NCBI RefSeq assembly: GCF_015207705.1
Contig: NZ_JADEWI010000017.1
Span: forward strand, 1-64,000
Source: Nostoc sp. LEGE 06077
GTDB taxonomy: Bacteria; Cyanobacteriota; Cyanobacteriia; Cyanobacteriales; Nostocaceae
Direction of reading: 5' to 3'
Length of the DNA: 64,000 nt
In this document: piece after piece, positions 34,548 to 44,291 of the stretch
Layout: each line of letters starts with the position of its first letter
Position numbering within the stretch: the stretch's first letter is position 1
The notes under the pieces: generated by a model
Told to the model about the DNA's origin: nothing
The model's input: only the letters and a program-made list of their open reading frames with translations
The model's database searches: none
Position numbers and translations under genes: made by a program

Positions 34548-36242
34548 ATGGGTAATTTATTTAGTTGGTCATTAGCACATACAACTTTGTTGGTTTTAGG
34601 AGTAGCAACCGCTACGTTTAACCCAATAGTAGTTTCGGCACAAACTACAGATCCATCTGTTACACCTGCGCCATCTGTTACACCATCCCCAACTGCTGCT
34701 AGTAACTTTTCTGATGTTAGTTCAGATTACTGGGCAACCCCATTTATTCAGGCATTAGCAACCAGAAATGTCATTTCGGGATTTCCCGATGGTTCATTTA
34801 AACCTAACCAAGCTGTAACTCGTGCCGAATTTGCGACGATGATTCAAAAAGCTTTTAATCAAAATCCAGTTCGGCAAATTAGTTCAGGTGGATTTACCGA
34901 TGTACCTGCTAACTATTGGGCAGCTGCGGCGATTCAAGAAGCCTACGAAACAGGATTTATGACGGGATATCCTGGCAATGTGTTTCAGCCGAACTTGCAA
35001 ATTCCCAAAGTTCAGGCGATCGCAGCTTTGTCTAGTGGTTTAAATTTAAATACTAGCGGTACTGCATCAGATGTTCTCAACACTTACTACACAGATGCTT
35101 CCGCCATTCCTGATTATGCTGTCAACAATGTAGCTGCGGCAACCCAAGCTAATATTGTTGTCAACTACCCAGATGTCAAACAACTCAACCCCCAAGTTCC
35201 CTTAACTCGTGCTGAAGCCGCAGGTTTGTTGTATCAAGCCTTAGTTAGACAAGGACAGGCGCAACCTCTAGCTAGTAATGTGACGGCTGCTAACTATATA
35301 GTTGCCGGCAATACTGGTGGTAATACTCAAACTGGTAATGATATCGTTTCCATCGCTGCATCTAATAATTCTTTTACTACCTTAACTACTTTATTGCGAT
35401 CGGCAGGTTTAGCTGATACTCTGCAACAACCAGGCCCTTATACAGTGTTTGCGCCTACAGATCAGGCGTTTGCAGCCTTACCTGCTGGGACTGTACAACA
35501 ATTACAGCAGCCAGAAAACAGAGAACTGTTGTTGAAAATTCTCAGATATCATGTGGTTCCTGGCTCATTAACTGCTAGTCAACTTAAGGCTGGTGAACTG
35601 AGAACGGCTGAGGATGAATCTGTGAATATCAAGGTAGATAGCGCTAATAATCAAATCGCTGTCAATAATGCCACAGTTATCCAACCGAATGTTCAAGCTA
35701 GTAATGGTGTGATTCACGTTATTAACGAAGTTCTCATTCCACCTAACTTGAATGTTAGCCAACAACCTGGAGGTAACAATCAAACTACTCCTGGCGGAAC
35801 TACGACTACTGATGTTACTCCTGGTAGATCTACTCGTGGTGGCTCTAGCTATATTGGAGTTGCTGGTAACATCGGTTTGGGTGGAGACTCCGCTTTAAGC
35901 GAAGGAAATATTGCTGTAATTACCAAGGTTGGTTTAACTAACTATATTTCTGTACGTCCTTCCGCAGTGTTTGGCGACGACACGGTAGTTTTAGTACCCG
36001 TAACTTTTGATTTTCTACCTCGTTCAGTTAATCCCACCGGTGAGCAGCGCTTCCCAGTATCTCCTTTTGTTGGCGTGGGTGTAGCCATCGAAACCAGCAA
36101 TGATGCTGATGTTGGACTGTTGTTAACTGGTGGTGTGGATGTACCTTTAGGCGATCGCTTTACACTGAATGGTACTGTCAATGCAGCTTTTTTGGATCAG
36201 ACTGATGTTGGTTTACTCTTCGGCATTGGTTACAACTTTTAA
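34548..36242 (+). CDS. SLH-domain envelope protein with fasciclin domain and C-terminal barrel-like region
   Basis: A 564-residue exported protein. The signal peptide ends near residue 31 (VVSAQTTDP). Three S-layer-homology repeats follow at about 53-103 (FSDVSSDYWATPFIQAL), 116-165 (FTDVPANYWAAAAIQEA) and 180-235 (DYAVNNVAAA, LTRAEAAGLLY), predicted to bind peptidoglycan-linked polymer. A FAS1 (fasciclin) adhesion domain spans about 264-398 (GPYTVFAPTDQAFAAL, then LLKILRYHVVPG, then GVIHVINEVLIPP). A Gly/Thr-rich linker leads to a 130-residue beta-rich, Gly-rich C-terminus ending in GIGYNF, an aromatic terminal residue as in outer-membrane barrels. It probably bridges wall and outer membrane. 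Confidence 0.88.
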   Translation: MGNLFSWSLAHTTLLVLGVATATFNPIVVSAQTTDPSVTPAPSVTPSPTAASNFSDVSSDYWATPFIQALATRNVISGFPDGSFKPNQAVTRAEFATMIQKAFNQNPVRQISSGGFTDVPANYWAAAAIQEAYETGFMTGYPGNVFQPNLQIPKVQAIAALSSGLNLNTSGTASDVLNTYYTDASAIPDYAVNNVAAATQANIVVNYPDVKQLNPQVPLTRAEAAGLLYQALVRQGQAQPLASNVTAANYIVAGNTGGNTQTGNDIVSIAASNNSFTTLTTLLRSAGLADTLQQPGPYTVFAPTDQAFAALPAGTVQQLQQPENRELLLKILRYHVVPGSLTASQLKAGELRTAEDESVNIKVDSANNQIAVNNATVIQPNVQASNGVIHVINEVLIPPNLNVSQQPGGNNQTTPGGTTTTDVTPGRSTRGGSSYIGVAGNIGLGGDSALSEGNIAVITKVGLTNYISVRPSAVFGDDTVVLVPVTFDFLPRSVNPTGEQRFPVSPFVGVGVAIETSNDADVGLLLTGGVDVPLGDRFTLNGTVNAAFLDQTDVGLLFGIGYNF

Positions 36243-36431
36243 TTACAGCAGCATTCAGAATTAGAAGAGTCTCTCTGCCTAGGGTTGAAAGCTATAGTAG
36301 GTGACAGGTAACAGATTAAAAGTCTTTTATTGTCTAAGTTTTATCGCTTACCGATGTCCTAACTACCTTGGCTACAGCTATAAATTTTGTACTTCTCTCG
36401 CTGGAAATCTGCTTTAATTCCCCTAATCCCA

Positions 36432-36465
36432 AAAAAACAGACGCGATAACTTGCGTCTGTTTTTT
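36432..36465. terminator. Strong bidirectional terminator
   Basis: AAAAAACAGACGC (36432-36444) and its perfect 13-base complement (36453-36465) enclose an 8-base loop. The A- and T-runs at either end let it terminate the SLH gene (plus) and ugd (minus). Confidence 0.88.
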
Positions 36466-36540
36466 AAAAAATCAAGGTTGATAAAAATTGAGAATCAAAT
36501 TAACTCCCTACTAATTACTGAATTCTATTCAGATGAAAAT

Positions 36541-37932
36541 CTATCTACCGATACCAACATATTGGAAACCTGCTCTCACCATTGTTTCAGGGTCGAGGAA
36601 GTTACGACCATCGATAATTACTGGGTTGTTCATCAGTTGTGCCATTTTGGCGTAGTCCAATTGGCTGAATTGTTGCCATTCGGTCACAAGTACTAAAGCA
36701 TCACAACCATCAGCTAGTCTTTCGGCATCAGTTTCTACGAGAACACCAGAAAGACCATGACGCATTCCGGTTTGAGAAATAATTGGGTCGTAAGCTTTAA
36801 CTCTAGCGCCTAAGCGATTAAGTTGCTCAATTAAGTTGAGTGCAGGTGCATCGCGCAAGTCGTCGGTATCTGGCTTGAAGGTTAAACCAAGCAAGCCGAC
36901 TGTTTTACCTTTAAGGATTTTGAGGACTTGCTGAAGTTTTTCCAAAGCAATCAAACGCTGACGTTCGTTAACACTCACGGCTGATTTGAGTAATTGAGCT
37001 TCATAACCATAGTCGTCAGCGGTGTGAATTAAGGCGGAAACGTCTTTGGGGAAGCAGGAACCACCCCAACCGATACCTGCTTGCAAGAATTTGTTACCGA
37101 TGCGCGAATCTAAACCAATGCCTTTGGCTACTTGCGTGACATCAGCACCAACGCGATCGCAAATGTTAGCAACTTCGTTAATAAAACTAATCTTGGTCGC
37201 CAAGAAAGCATTAGCAGCGTATTTGATCATCTCTGCCGAACTGAGGTCTGTAACGAGCACAGATACAGGTGGTAAAGATTGGTCATTGGCAAACTTGCGC
37301 TCAACAATTGGGGCATAAAGTTCTTGCATCATGGCGATCGCTTTCGGGCTATTACCGCCTAGGACGATGCGATCGGGGTTAAAGGTATCGTATACGGCTG
37401 AACCCTCGCGCAAAAACTCTGGGTTGCTGACCACATCAAAATGTGCCGCCAGTTCTGGTAATTTGTCATCACTAGGCACTCCACCTGCTGGTACAAGTGC
37501 TTTTTGGCGTTCCGCAATTCCATCTAAAACAATCATTCGCACCCAGTCGCCAGAACCAATGGGTACTGTAGATTTGTTAACGATGACTTTATAGCCGCCG
37601 TTGAGGTTAGCGCCGATACCACGGGCAACAGCTTCAACATAACGGGTATCGCTTTCACCGTTGGGTAGAGGTGGCGTACCTACAGCAATAAAGAGAATTT
37701 CACCGTGAGCCACACCGCCAGCGAGGTCTGAGGAAAACTGAATATTGCCAGATTGAATAGCAGCCTGCATAATTTCCGACAAGCCCGGCTCGAAAATCGG
37801 CGACTGCCCAGACTTCATGAGTTTGACTTTTTCTTCATTGTTGTCTATGCAAACTACATCATGCCCAATGTGAGCCAAGCAAGCACCTGTAACTAAACCA
37901 ACGTACCCAGTACCAATTACGCAAACACGCAT
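36541..37932 (-). CDS. ugd: UDP-glucose 6-dehydrogenase
   Basis: Oxidises UDP-glucose to UDP-glucuronate with two NAD+. The 463-residue protein has the N-terminal GTGYVGLVTGACLA Rossmann motif and VGTPPLPNGESDT. The catalytic Cys293 lies in GIGWGGSCFPKD, and the C-terminal UDP-binding domain contains LTFKPDTDDLRDAPAL. The next gene in transcription order is upstream at 38090-39031 and encodes a UDP-glucuronate decarboxylase-like enzyme that uses the product. Together they lead to UDP-xylose for exopolysaccharide or cell-wall glycans. They are on the same strand, 157 bases apart. Confidence 0.96.
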   Translation of the reverse strand: MRVCVIGTGYVGLVTGACLAHIGHDVVCIDNNEEKVKLMKSGQSPIFEPGLSEIMQAAIQSGNIQFSSDLAGGVAHGEILFIAVGTPPLPNGESDTRYVEAVARGIGANLNGGYKVIVNKSTVPIGSGDWVRMIVLDGIAERQKALVPAGGVPSDDKLPELAAHFDVVSNPEFLREGSAVYDTFNPDRIVLGGNSPKAIAMMQELYAPIVERKFANDQSLPPVSVLVTDLSSAEMIKYAANAFLATKISFINEVANICDRVGADVTQVAKGIGLDSRIGNKFLQAGIGWGGSCFPKDVSALIHTADDYGYEAQLLKSAVSVNERQRLIALEKLQQVLKILKGKTVGLLGLTFKPDTDDLRDAPALNLIEQLNRLGARVKAYDPIISQTGMRHGLSGVLVETDAERLADGCDALVLVTEWQQFSQLDYAKMAQLMNNPVIIDGRNFLDPETMVRAGFQYVGIGR

Positions 37933-38089
37933 TTTCTTATCTCCTCGCTTTCTTGGGGTTATTCTGCAAAAATAAAGTTGTCAATACGACATCTATACAT
38001 CGTCGATCAACTAAGTAGGCAAGTACGGGCTACGAATCTAAGTTAGCCTGTACTCTAGTTCAGAGCAGTTTTATGCACTGCTGTGAAGC

Positions 38090-39031
38090 TTAATCCTTGG
38101 TATCGCTGTTTATGCGATCGCGGAAATCCTCTATTGTCAGTTTTAACCCTTCTTGCAGAGGAATGGTAGGTTCCCAATTTAACCAAGTTTTTGCTCTTGT
38201 AATATCAGGGCGACGGCGGCGAGGATCATCTGAAGGTAGAGGTTCAAATTTAATTTCGGCATCAGGATTCACCAAATTCTGCACAGCCTGAGCCAATTCT
38301 AAGATTGTGTATTCGTCTGGATTTCCTAAATTGATCGGCCCAGTAAATTCACAATTCATCAACCGCATCAGTCCTTCCACCAGGTCTGATACGTAGCAAA
38401 AACTACGTGTTTGTGTACCTTCTCCGTATACAGTTAAGGGAATACCCCGTAATGCTTGAACAACCAAGTTACTCACTACCCGACCATCGTTTTCTAACAT
38501 CCGTGGCCCGTAGGTATTAAATATCCGCGCCACCCGAATTTCAACTTTGTTTTGTCTGTAGTAGTCAAATGCCAAAGTTTCAGCAATTCTTTTGCCTTCG
38601 TCGTAGCATGAACGCAGCCCAATAGGATTAACGTTACCTCTGTAGTCTTCTGTTTGGGGATGAACTTCTGGATCACCGTAAACTTCACTAGTCGAAGCTA
38701 ACAAAAATCTTGCTTTTACACGCTTCGCTAACCCCAACATATTCAGTGTTCCCATGACGTTAGTCTTAACGGTTTTCACTGGGTTGTACTGATAATGTAC
38801 TGGAGACGCTGGACAAGCTAAATGGTAAATCTGATCAACTTCTAAACGAATTGGCTCAGTAATGTCGTGGCGGATCAACTCAAAGTTGGGGTTCCCCATC
38901 CATTTGAAAATATTACGTTTAGTACCCGTATAAAAATTATCTAAGCAAATTACTTCATGCCCTTGAGGTATTAATCGGTCGATGAGATGGGAACCAATAA
39001 ACCCAGCGCCGCCCGTCACCAAAATTCTCAT
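38090..39031 (-). CDS. uxs: UDP-glucuronate decarboxylase (UDP-xylose synthase)-like SDR enzyme
   Basis: A 313-residue extended short-chain dehydrogenase: NAD motif [11 protein letters not shown] (6-16), the catalytic Tyr143 and Lys147 in SCYDEGK, and the Thr/Ser at [12 protein letters not shown]-specific segments include [40 protein letters not shown] and the [11 protein letters not shown] loop. The adjacent ugd gene makes its substrate, supporting UDP-xylose synthesis. A generic dTDP/UDP-sugar epimerase is the alternative but is less consistent with these segments. Confidence 0.9.
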   Translation of the reverse strand: MRILVTGGAGFIGSHLIDRLIPQGHEVICLDNFYTGTKRNIFKWMGNPNFELIRHDITEPIRLEVDQIYHLACPASPVHYQYNPVKTVKTNVMGTLNMLGLAKRVKARFLLASTSEVYGDPEVHPQTEDYRGNVNPIGLRSCYDEGKRIAETLAFDYYRQNKVEIRVARIFNTYGPRMLENDGRVVSNLVVQALRGIPLTVYGEGTQTRSFCYVSDLVEGLMRLMNCEFTGPINLGNPDEYTILELAQAVQNLVNPDAEIKFEPLPSDDPRRRRPDITRAKTWLNWEPTIPLQEGLKLTIEDFRDRINSDTKD

Positions 39032-39382
39032 AGTTTTCCTGATATTTACAGATACTAGTAATGGCTATTTAGCTTGTATTTAGAGTACCCAGCCGAGATC
39101 CAAAAATGCAGGGCGAACAAATCTAAATTGGTAATATATTCTAGGATTGACTACTTCGTTATGTATGCAATTTTGTTACATTAACACTTAGTTGCTGGAC
39201 AATTCATCTAGCAAAATAGCAAACATTACTTAAGGGTTGAGCATTTTGGCCCTAGAATTCATGAAATCTTCAACAAAATCAAGTTTCCTGTAAAACCCTA
39301 ATTATAATCAGAGATAAATTTTTATCTCCGTGAAGTTGTAAAACTGCCTATCTCACAGGTAGTTGTGAATTTCGCAAATATC
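39032..39382. other. Spacer upstream of uxs
   Basis: This 351-base region separates two minus-strand genes. It holds the promoter for uxs and a short hairpin GAGATAAA (39311-39318) / TTTATCTC (39321-39328) close to the antiporter stop, possibly its terminator. No gene is supported. Confidence 0.4.
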
Positions 39383-41518
39383 TTAAACAGGAGAAGTAGT
39401 ATTAGCAACACTGATTGGGATGGAACTGATTTGAGTGTTTTGTGCTTCTCTGAGGATGACTATAGAGCAAGTCAGTTGCCTAGCTATCTGAGTGGTGAGA
39501 TCACTCATAACTAAACCACCAGGGATAGTATAATTACGTACGAATGGTAACACTACCAAGTCATACAATCGCGCTGCCTGTAAAATTGCGTGGGCAACAT
39601 TCTCATGAGTAATAATTTGAATGTCTGGGGGATTTGGCAGATCTAATTGCGAGACTAAAACGGAAATTTGCGATCGCCTAGCAGCGATTTTACTAGAACT
39701 AATGCGCCGATCGCACACATTTAAAACTGTAACTTGGGCTTGATTTGTGTCTGCCAACATTTGGGCAAACTTGAGCGGCGGTAATACAGGCGAAGTTAAA
39801 TTTTCTAATGGTACAAGAATGCGTTGAATTTTCTGAGGTGATTCTACCAGACGCGTCACTGCCACAGAACAGTGGGAAGCCCATAGTACACTATCAATTA
39901 CATTACCAAATAAACGCGATCGCAAACCAGTCCGTTTACCCCAACCCATCACAATTAAACTAGCTTTTTGCTCCCGTGCTGCCCGACTAATTCCCGATGC
40001 AAAACCATGATCAATCCGTAGCAGGGGTACTGTCTCTATTCCCAAGCTACGGCTCTGTTCTGTAGCTTTTGCTAGTAATAACTCACTTTTTTTCAGAGAT
40101 GCTTCTAACTGTGGTGCATCCATCCGAGCCGCAGCAGTGGCAATATTTAACGGAATAATTTTGCTCTTTTCTGGATGGGCTAATAATGCCGCCATTTCAA
40201 TTAAGTACTGCTGCGTATGAGGATTATATATAGGTACAACTATAGTAAAATTGATGGGTTTTTCGGCGATTAGTTTTTCAGGTAAATTTACTATTAGTGG
40301 TTCTGCCAGAGGCGTAGGTGTTAAAGCTACAGCGAGAGGATTGGTGAGTAACGTCCCGACAGTTGATGTAATCAGCATCAACGCCACCATACTATGTAAT
40401 ACTTCCGTTGAGAGCAAGCCAGCACGATATCCTAAAAAAGTAGCAGCTAAGGTCGTACTGACTTGAGGCAGTGATATAGACCATATAGTTAACATTTCTA
40501 GCCAGTTGTAGCGATAACAGAGTTTTGTTAACAATGCGGCTAAAAATTTGCTAACAATTACACCAACAACAACTAACAGCGTTAACCTGAAAGTTGTGAT
40601 ACTGCCACTCCAAGCAGGAACATCAATCAGCAAACCAAGGTTAACAAAAAAGACGGGAATAAATAACACACTACCAATAAATGCAACTTTGTCCTTGGTT
40701 GGGCCTGCACCTACTACCGTATTAACTGCCAAACCGGCAAAAAATCCGCCAACAATTTTTTCAATCCCTAGAAATTGAGCGCTCATCAGGGCGATGAATA
40801 CTGATAGCAACACAAATAAAAATTTATTTCCTTCATCGTCTCCCGAACGGCGGAAAAACTCTTGCCCAGCCCAATCACAACCCACCACAATAATTGTTGC
40901 GTAAATAATTAACCGCCCTACCAAGGTGAGGATTTGAGGCAAACTGAATACATCTGTTTGGAGGCTAGATAAACAAACAGATAAGATGAAAACAGCACCA
41001 ATATCAGTAACTATTGTCGCATCAATAGTAGCGTTAACAGCTGGATTATTCACAACTCCTAAGCGGCTCAGAATTGGATATGTCAAAAGGGTATAGGAAG
41101 TAAATAAGCTGCCTATTAATATAGATGTATTGCCCGCGAAGCCAAAAATCCTCCCTAGTAATATTCCCATCAACAAAGGGATGAAAAAGGTAAAACCAGC
41201 AAACCCCCAAAAGCGTTGTTGACTCTGGTGTAATTGTTGAAAGTTCTGTTCTAAACCTACTAAAAACATCAAATAAATTAAGCCAATATCTGATAGTAAG
41301 TTAATGATTGATAAATCATTCTGAAATAGATTCCAACCTGATGGCCCCAATACAACTCCAGAACCGACCAAACCAATTAACTCTGGTAGTCTGAGACGCT
41401 CAAACAAGATGGGGAGAACTAAAATTACCAGCAACAAAATTGCCAAGGGAACGATTGGTTCCTGACCGAGAACTTGGGAAGTTGGTTCTAGAGCAAGAAC
41501 TTGTAATACCGGTTCCAT
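39383..41518 (-). CDS. CPA2-type cation:proton antiporter with C-terminal Usp domains
   Basis: A 711-residue protein of the Kef/NapA-type CPA2 family. Residues about 20-410 form 12-13 membrane segments of a Na+/H+ exchanger domain (ERLRLPELIGLVGSGVVLGPSG, LTYPILSRLGVVNNPAVNATI, TIVTDIGAVFIL with the transport Asp). The C-terminal 280 residues hold two universal-stress-protein-like domains (IVVPIYNPHTQQYLIEMAAL; ASLIVMGWGKRTG with RLFGNVIDSVLWASHCSVAV; then ILVPLENLTSPVLPPLKFAQ). The Usp parts probably bind nucleotide and regulate transport. Substrate Na+ or K+ is not resolved. Confidence 0.9.
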   Translation of the reverse strand: MEPVLQVLALEPTSQVLGQEPIVPLAILLLVILVLPILFERLRLPELIGLVGSGVVLGPSGWNLFQNDLSIINLLSDIGLIYLMFLVGLEQNFQQLHQSQQRFWGFAGFTFFIPLLMGILLGRIFGFAGNTSILIGSLFTSYTLLTYPILSRLGVVNNPAVNATIDATIVTDIGAVFILSVCLSSLQTDVFSLPQILTLVGRLIIYATIIVVGCDWAGQEFFRRSGDDEGNKFLFVLLSVFIALMSAQFLGIEKIVGGFFAGLAVNTVVGAGPTKDKVAFIGSVLFIPVFFVNLGLLIDVPAWSGSITTFRLTLLVVVGVIVSKFLAALLTKLCYRYNWLEMLTIWSISLPQVSTTLAATFLGYRAGLLSTEVLHSMVALMLITSTVGTLLTNPLAVALTPTPLAEPLIVNLPEKLIAEKPINFTIVVPIYNPHTQQYLIEMAALLAHPEKSKIIPLNIATAAARMDAPQLEASLKKSELLLAKATEQSRSLGIETVPLLRIDHGFASGISRAAREQKASLIVMGWGKRTGLRSRLFGNVIDSVLWASHCSVAVTRLVESPQKIQRILVPLENLTSPVLPPLKFAQMLADTNQAQVTVLNVCDRRISSSKIAARRSQISVLVSQLDLPNPPDIQIITHENVAHAILQAARLYDLVVLPFVRNYTIPGGLVMSDLTTQIARQLTCSIVILREAQNTQISSIPISVANTTSPV

Positions 41519-41664
41519 AGGTAGGACTTAAAGGGGCGACGGTGAAGCGACGATCGCCTAACAGGCGATCGCTCAATTAAAATAAATAATTATAAAAGCC
41601 ACCCTGACAAGTAAAAAAACAGTTTATCTTAAACTACTTAGGTAATTGTTGAGAAAATAACTAC

Positions 41665-42321
41665 CTATGGATGGATTTGACTTAAAATAAACCGTAAGCG
41701 ATCGTAGTCATCTTTCAACAGCACACTCAGCATCCGTCCCGCTTTGACCAGCCATTCTCTATCAGCTTTGCGTAACTGGTAAACATCTCGAATGGCTGCT
41801 GCGGCTAAAGACTCAACTGGCGCACCGTTTACAGATAATAATGTCCGTAAAAAATCTAATTCTTCTGTAAATTTAATAATTGCTTCCGCTTTGCACCGAT
41901 AAACAGCTTGATGAATTTGCGGCGGGCGCGGTGGTAGATACTGATATATCCTGGGGTTTTCCGGCGAATTTGGGGAAGGCGGCGCAAAACCTACAATCGC
42001 CGCCCGAAATTCAGTCTTGAGCATGGCAAATATCTGGGGTTGTTCCTCTCGTAAATCCTGCAATGATAACCCCAGTGCCACAGCCCGATGTATAGAATCT
42101 ATCGGCATAGTTGTGGCATAAGACACCACAGCATACACTTGATTACCAGACTCTTCATCCATAGCACAAACCCAACTACCAAAAGGTGGCATAGCTGGAA
42201 AACTCAAGTCTTCTGGTTCCAAACACTGGGCTAAAAATTCGGTCGTGTTAGTCTCAATCACCTCCGCAATATGATTGGGGTGGCGATCGCTTGTTGCAAA
42301 TTGTGGTAGAGGAAGACGCAT
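41665..42321 (-). CDS. HAS-barrel domain protein, cyanobacterial
   Basis: A 218-residue soluble protein resembling the HAS-barrel family of cyanobacterial proteins related to the N-terminal barrel of HerA/ATP synthase-type ATPases. Its N-terminal part (AEVIETNTTEFLAQC, then PPFGSWVCAMDEESGNQVYAVVSY) fits a small beta-barrel. The middle has Pro-rich loops (PPSPNSPENPRIYQYLPPRP) and the C-terminus is helical. No ATPase domain is fused. The role is unknown. It precedes ndhS in neither operon sense nor function; the intervening spacer has heptamer repeats. Confidence 0.7.
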   Translation of the reverse strand: MRLPLPQFATSDRHPNHIAEVIETNTTEFLAQCLEPEDLSFPAMPPFGSWVCAMDEESGNQVYAVVSYATTMPIDSIHRAVALGLSLQDLREEQPQIFAMLKTEFRAAIVGFAPPSPNSPENPRIYQYLPPRPPQIHQAVYRCKAEAIIKFTEELDFLRTLLSVNGAPVESLAAAAIRDVYQLRKADREWLVKAGRMLSVLLKDDYDRLRFILSQIHP

Positions 42322-42339
42322 GATATTGCTGAGTTAAGA

Positions 42340-42370
42340 GTCAATAGTCAAAAAGCAATGGACTATTGAC
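42340..42370. repeat. Heptamer-derived hairpin
   Basis: GTCAATAGTC (42340-42349) and its perfect complement GACTATTGAC (42361-42370) flank an 11-base loop in the gap between the HAS-barrel gene and ndhS. It is built from GTCAATA-type heptamers and could act as a terminator for ndhS. Confidence 0.6.
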
Positions 42371-42391
42371 TATTGACCGTTGACTAAAAGC

Positions 42392-42589
42392 CTATTTTGC
42401 TTTTTTACGTCCTGCTGTGGTGTCTACAGGTTCCAACTCTGACAGGCGGAAGGTAATTAATTTATCCCAATTGCCACCTTCAAACAATACAGCTACCTTG
42501 CCATCACTTACCCGTTGTACGAGTCCTTCGTAGCGATAGTAGGTATCCGCGGGATTCTTGACACGAACAGTTGCTCCAGGCAGAATCAT
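42392..42589 (-). CDS. ndhS: NAD(P)H-quinone oxidoreductase subunit S (NdhS)
   Basis: A 65-residue SH3-fold protein, formerly DUF3252. It is the peripheral subunit of photosynthetic complex I (NDH-1) that helps ferredoxin dock as electron donor for cyclic electron flow. The sequence [19 protein letters not shown] and [12 protein letters not shown], then [15 protein letters not shown], matches the cyanobacterial NdhS core closely. The tail is short and basic (AGRKKAK). Tandem ferredoxin genes elsewhere in the window encode potential donors. The ATG at 42589 is the natural start. Confidence 0.87.
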   Translation of the reverse strand: MILPGATVRVKNPADTYYRYEGLVQRVSDGKVAVLFEGGNWDKLITFRLSELEPVDTTAGRKKAK

Positions 42590-42618
42590 AGTTTTTACCC
42601 TTGCTGCTTTACATACTC

Positions 42619-42688
42619 GTCAATAGTCAATAGTCTAGAGTCCAAAGTCTAAAGTCAATAGTTGAGAGTTCATAGTCCATAGTTTTTA
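42619..42688. repeat. Heptanucleotide tandem repeat (about ten units)
   Basis: Ten consecutive 7-base units of the form GTCAATA / GTCTAGA / GTCCAAA / GTTCATA fill the spacer between rodA and ndhS. This matches the short tandemly repeated repetitive sequences described for heterocystous cyanobacteria. Confidence 0.85.
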
Positions 42689-42709
42689 TCCTAATTGACC
42701 ATTGACTCA

Positions 42710-44056
42710 TTAATAATACTTCTGCTTTTGTCGGAAGTTTGCCACCGATTCTACTATTCCTAAAGCGATGAAGTTAGTTAGCATAGCCGAACGTCCGTAA
42801 CTCATCCACGGTAGGGGAATTCCGGCGACAGGTGCTAAACCAACCGTCATCCCCACATTCACAATTAACTGAAACACAATCATCGACAAAACACCAATCG
42901 CCAATAACGAACCAAAGTTATCTTTGGCTGTTTGGGCTACGTGCAGTAGACGAAAGCAAATCAAGCAAAAGACAAACAACACTACTAAACAACCCACAAA
43001 ACCAAATTCCTCACCCACAGCCGAGAAAATAAAATCTGTATGCTGTTCGGGAACGAAATTAAGTTGGGTCATTGGCCCTTTAAACAAACCCCATCCCCAA
43101 ATTTCACCTGCACCAATGGCAATCCGCGATTGAATCAGGTGATAGCCAGCGCCGAGGGGATCATGATCGGGGTCAATAAATACTGTGAGGCGGTCTTTTT
43201 GATACTCTTTCAAGATGTGATTCCAAGCAAAAACTCCCAGTTCACCACCCAGAATATTGAGACTTAAGGCACTGATTGCAGCAAAACCAAATCGCCGCCA
43301 AGGGAGTGTTAGCCAACCAACAATTCCCATCGCCAATGACCAGATTAATCCTAAAGGACTAACAGCTATTTCTTTTAGTAATCCGAGCGGATTAACAGCT
43401 ATGAGTTTAAATAAATCGATTGGCTCTGCTAAAGGCCAGGAAATACTAAACAAAATGGCGGAAATTACTGGAGAAATAAATAGTATCAGCCAGCCAGGAT
43501 TGGCATTAGCCCAATACAGCATCCCTAAAACGATCGCCCCAAATACCAAAGATGTCGCCAAATCTGGTTGCAAAAATACTAGTCCCCAGGGAATGGCAGT
43601 AATTGCCAAGGCGCGAAATACATTATCTAGGGAAGATGCTGTTCGCTTGTGTAATAAGGCGGCTAAAGTGATAATTATGCCAATTTTGGCAAATTCCGAC
43701 GGTTGAACATTAAAACCCGCGACACTAATCCACCGCTGTGCGCCTTTGGCACTCGTACCTGCTAACATCACTGCAATTAAGCTGAAGTTAGTCAGACCAT
43801 AAGTCACCCAATGCCACTGAAGTAAATTTTCGTAGCGAATCCGAGATAAAAACAACGCTATGAAAACACCAATCCCAGCGACTAACCAGTGCCACCACCA
43901 ATCTGTGACTGGCTGTTTGAGTTCTGTACTCAGAATCATGATGCCGCCAAAGATGCTGACAGCAACAGGTAAACAAAATAATAACCAATCTACTTGCTGC
44001 CAAGGCTTGACCCAAGATTTCCAGCGAACTTTGGGGAGCGAACGTTTTAACAACAT
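42710..44056 (-). CDS. rodA: Rod-shape-determining peptidoglycan glycosyltransferase RodA (SEDS)
   Basis: A 448-residue SEDS polymerase that elongates lateral-wall glycan strands together with a class B PBP. It has about ten membrane segments. Family signatures are GAQRWISVAGFNVQPSEFAK, the catalytic Asp in FLQPDLATS, the large loop ending ILKEYQKDRLTVFIDP, VPEQHTDFIFSAVGEEFGF and the C-terminal GIPLPWMSYGRSAMLTNFIALG. An insertion containing a tandem duplication (IAVNPLGLLKEIAVSPLGL, around residues 214-235) lengthens the protein compared with typical RodA (about 370). FtsW is the alternative, but RodA motifs fit better. Confidence 0.92.
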   Translation of the reverse strand: MLLKRSLPKVRWKSWVKPWQQVDWLLFCLPVAVSIFGGIMILSTELKQPVTDWWWHWLVAGIGVFIALFLSRIRYENLLQWHWVTYGLTNFSLIAVMLAGTSAKGAQRWISVAGFNVQPSEFAKIGIIITLAALLHKRTASSLDNVFRALAITAIPWGLVFLQPDLATSLVFGAIVLGMLYWANANPGWLILFISPVISAILFSISWPLAEPIDLFKLIAVNPLGLLKEIAVSPLGLIWSLAMGIVGWLTLPWRRFGFAAISALSLNILGGELGVFAWNHILKEYQKDRLTVFIDPDHDPLGAGYHLIQSRIAIGAGEIWGWGLFKGPMTQLNFVPEQHTDFIFSAVGEEFGFVGCLVVLFVFCLICFRLLHVAQTAKDNFGSLLAIGVLSMIVFQLIVNVGMTVGLAPVAGIPLPWMSYGRSAMLTNFIALGIVESVANFRQKQKYY

Positions 44057-44203
44057 TGTGCGATTTAGACTTTAATTTGAAGAGTTAAATTTACTGAGTA
44101 AAAAGCATTTAGGAAACAGAAGTCAGAATTTCACAAACCTAGGAATTTATTTTTCAAAACAAACAAGTTTTCTACGATCCAACTTCAATTAAATTATGAA
44201 AAA

Positions 44204-44238
44204 TTCTGACTTCTGAATTCTAACTTCTAAATTCTCGA
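44204..44238. repeat. Heptanucleotide tandem repeat (five units)
   Basis: TTCTGAC, TTCTGAA, TTCTAAC, TTCTAAA and TTCTCGA follow each other without a break between mrp and rodA. Short tandem heptamer type. Confidence 0.8.
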
Positions 44239-44291
44239 TTTATAATCTGTATTCCCAGGTAACTGCCCAGGAATCAGACAAAAATTCAAAT

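Noticed and set aside
42619-42688. Heptamer arrays as CRISPR arrays
   Set aside because: The units are contiguous with no unique spacers and are only 7 bases long, so this is a short tandem repeat.
43257-43706. 149-codon plus-strand frame opposite rodA
   Set aside because: It is antisense to well-conserved RodA motifs; its length results from codon bias on the other strand.
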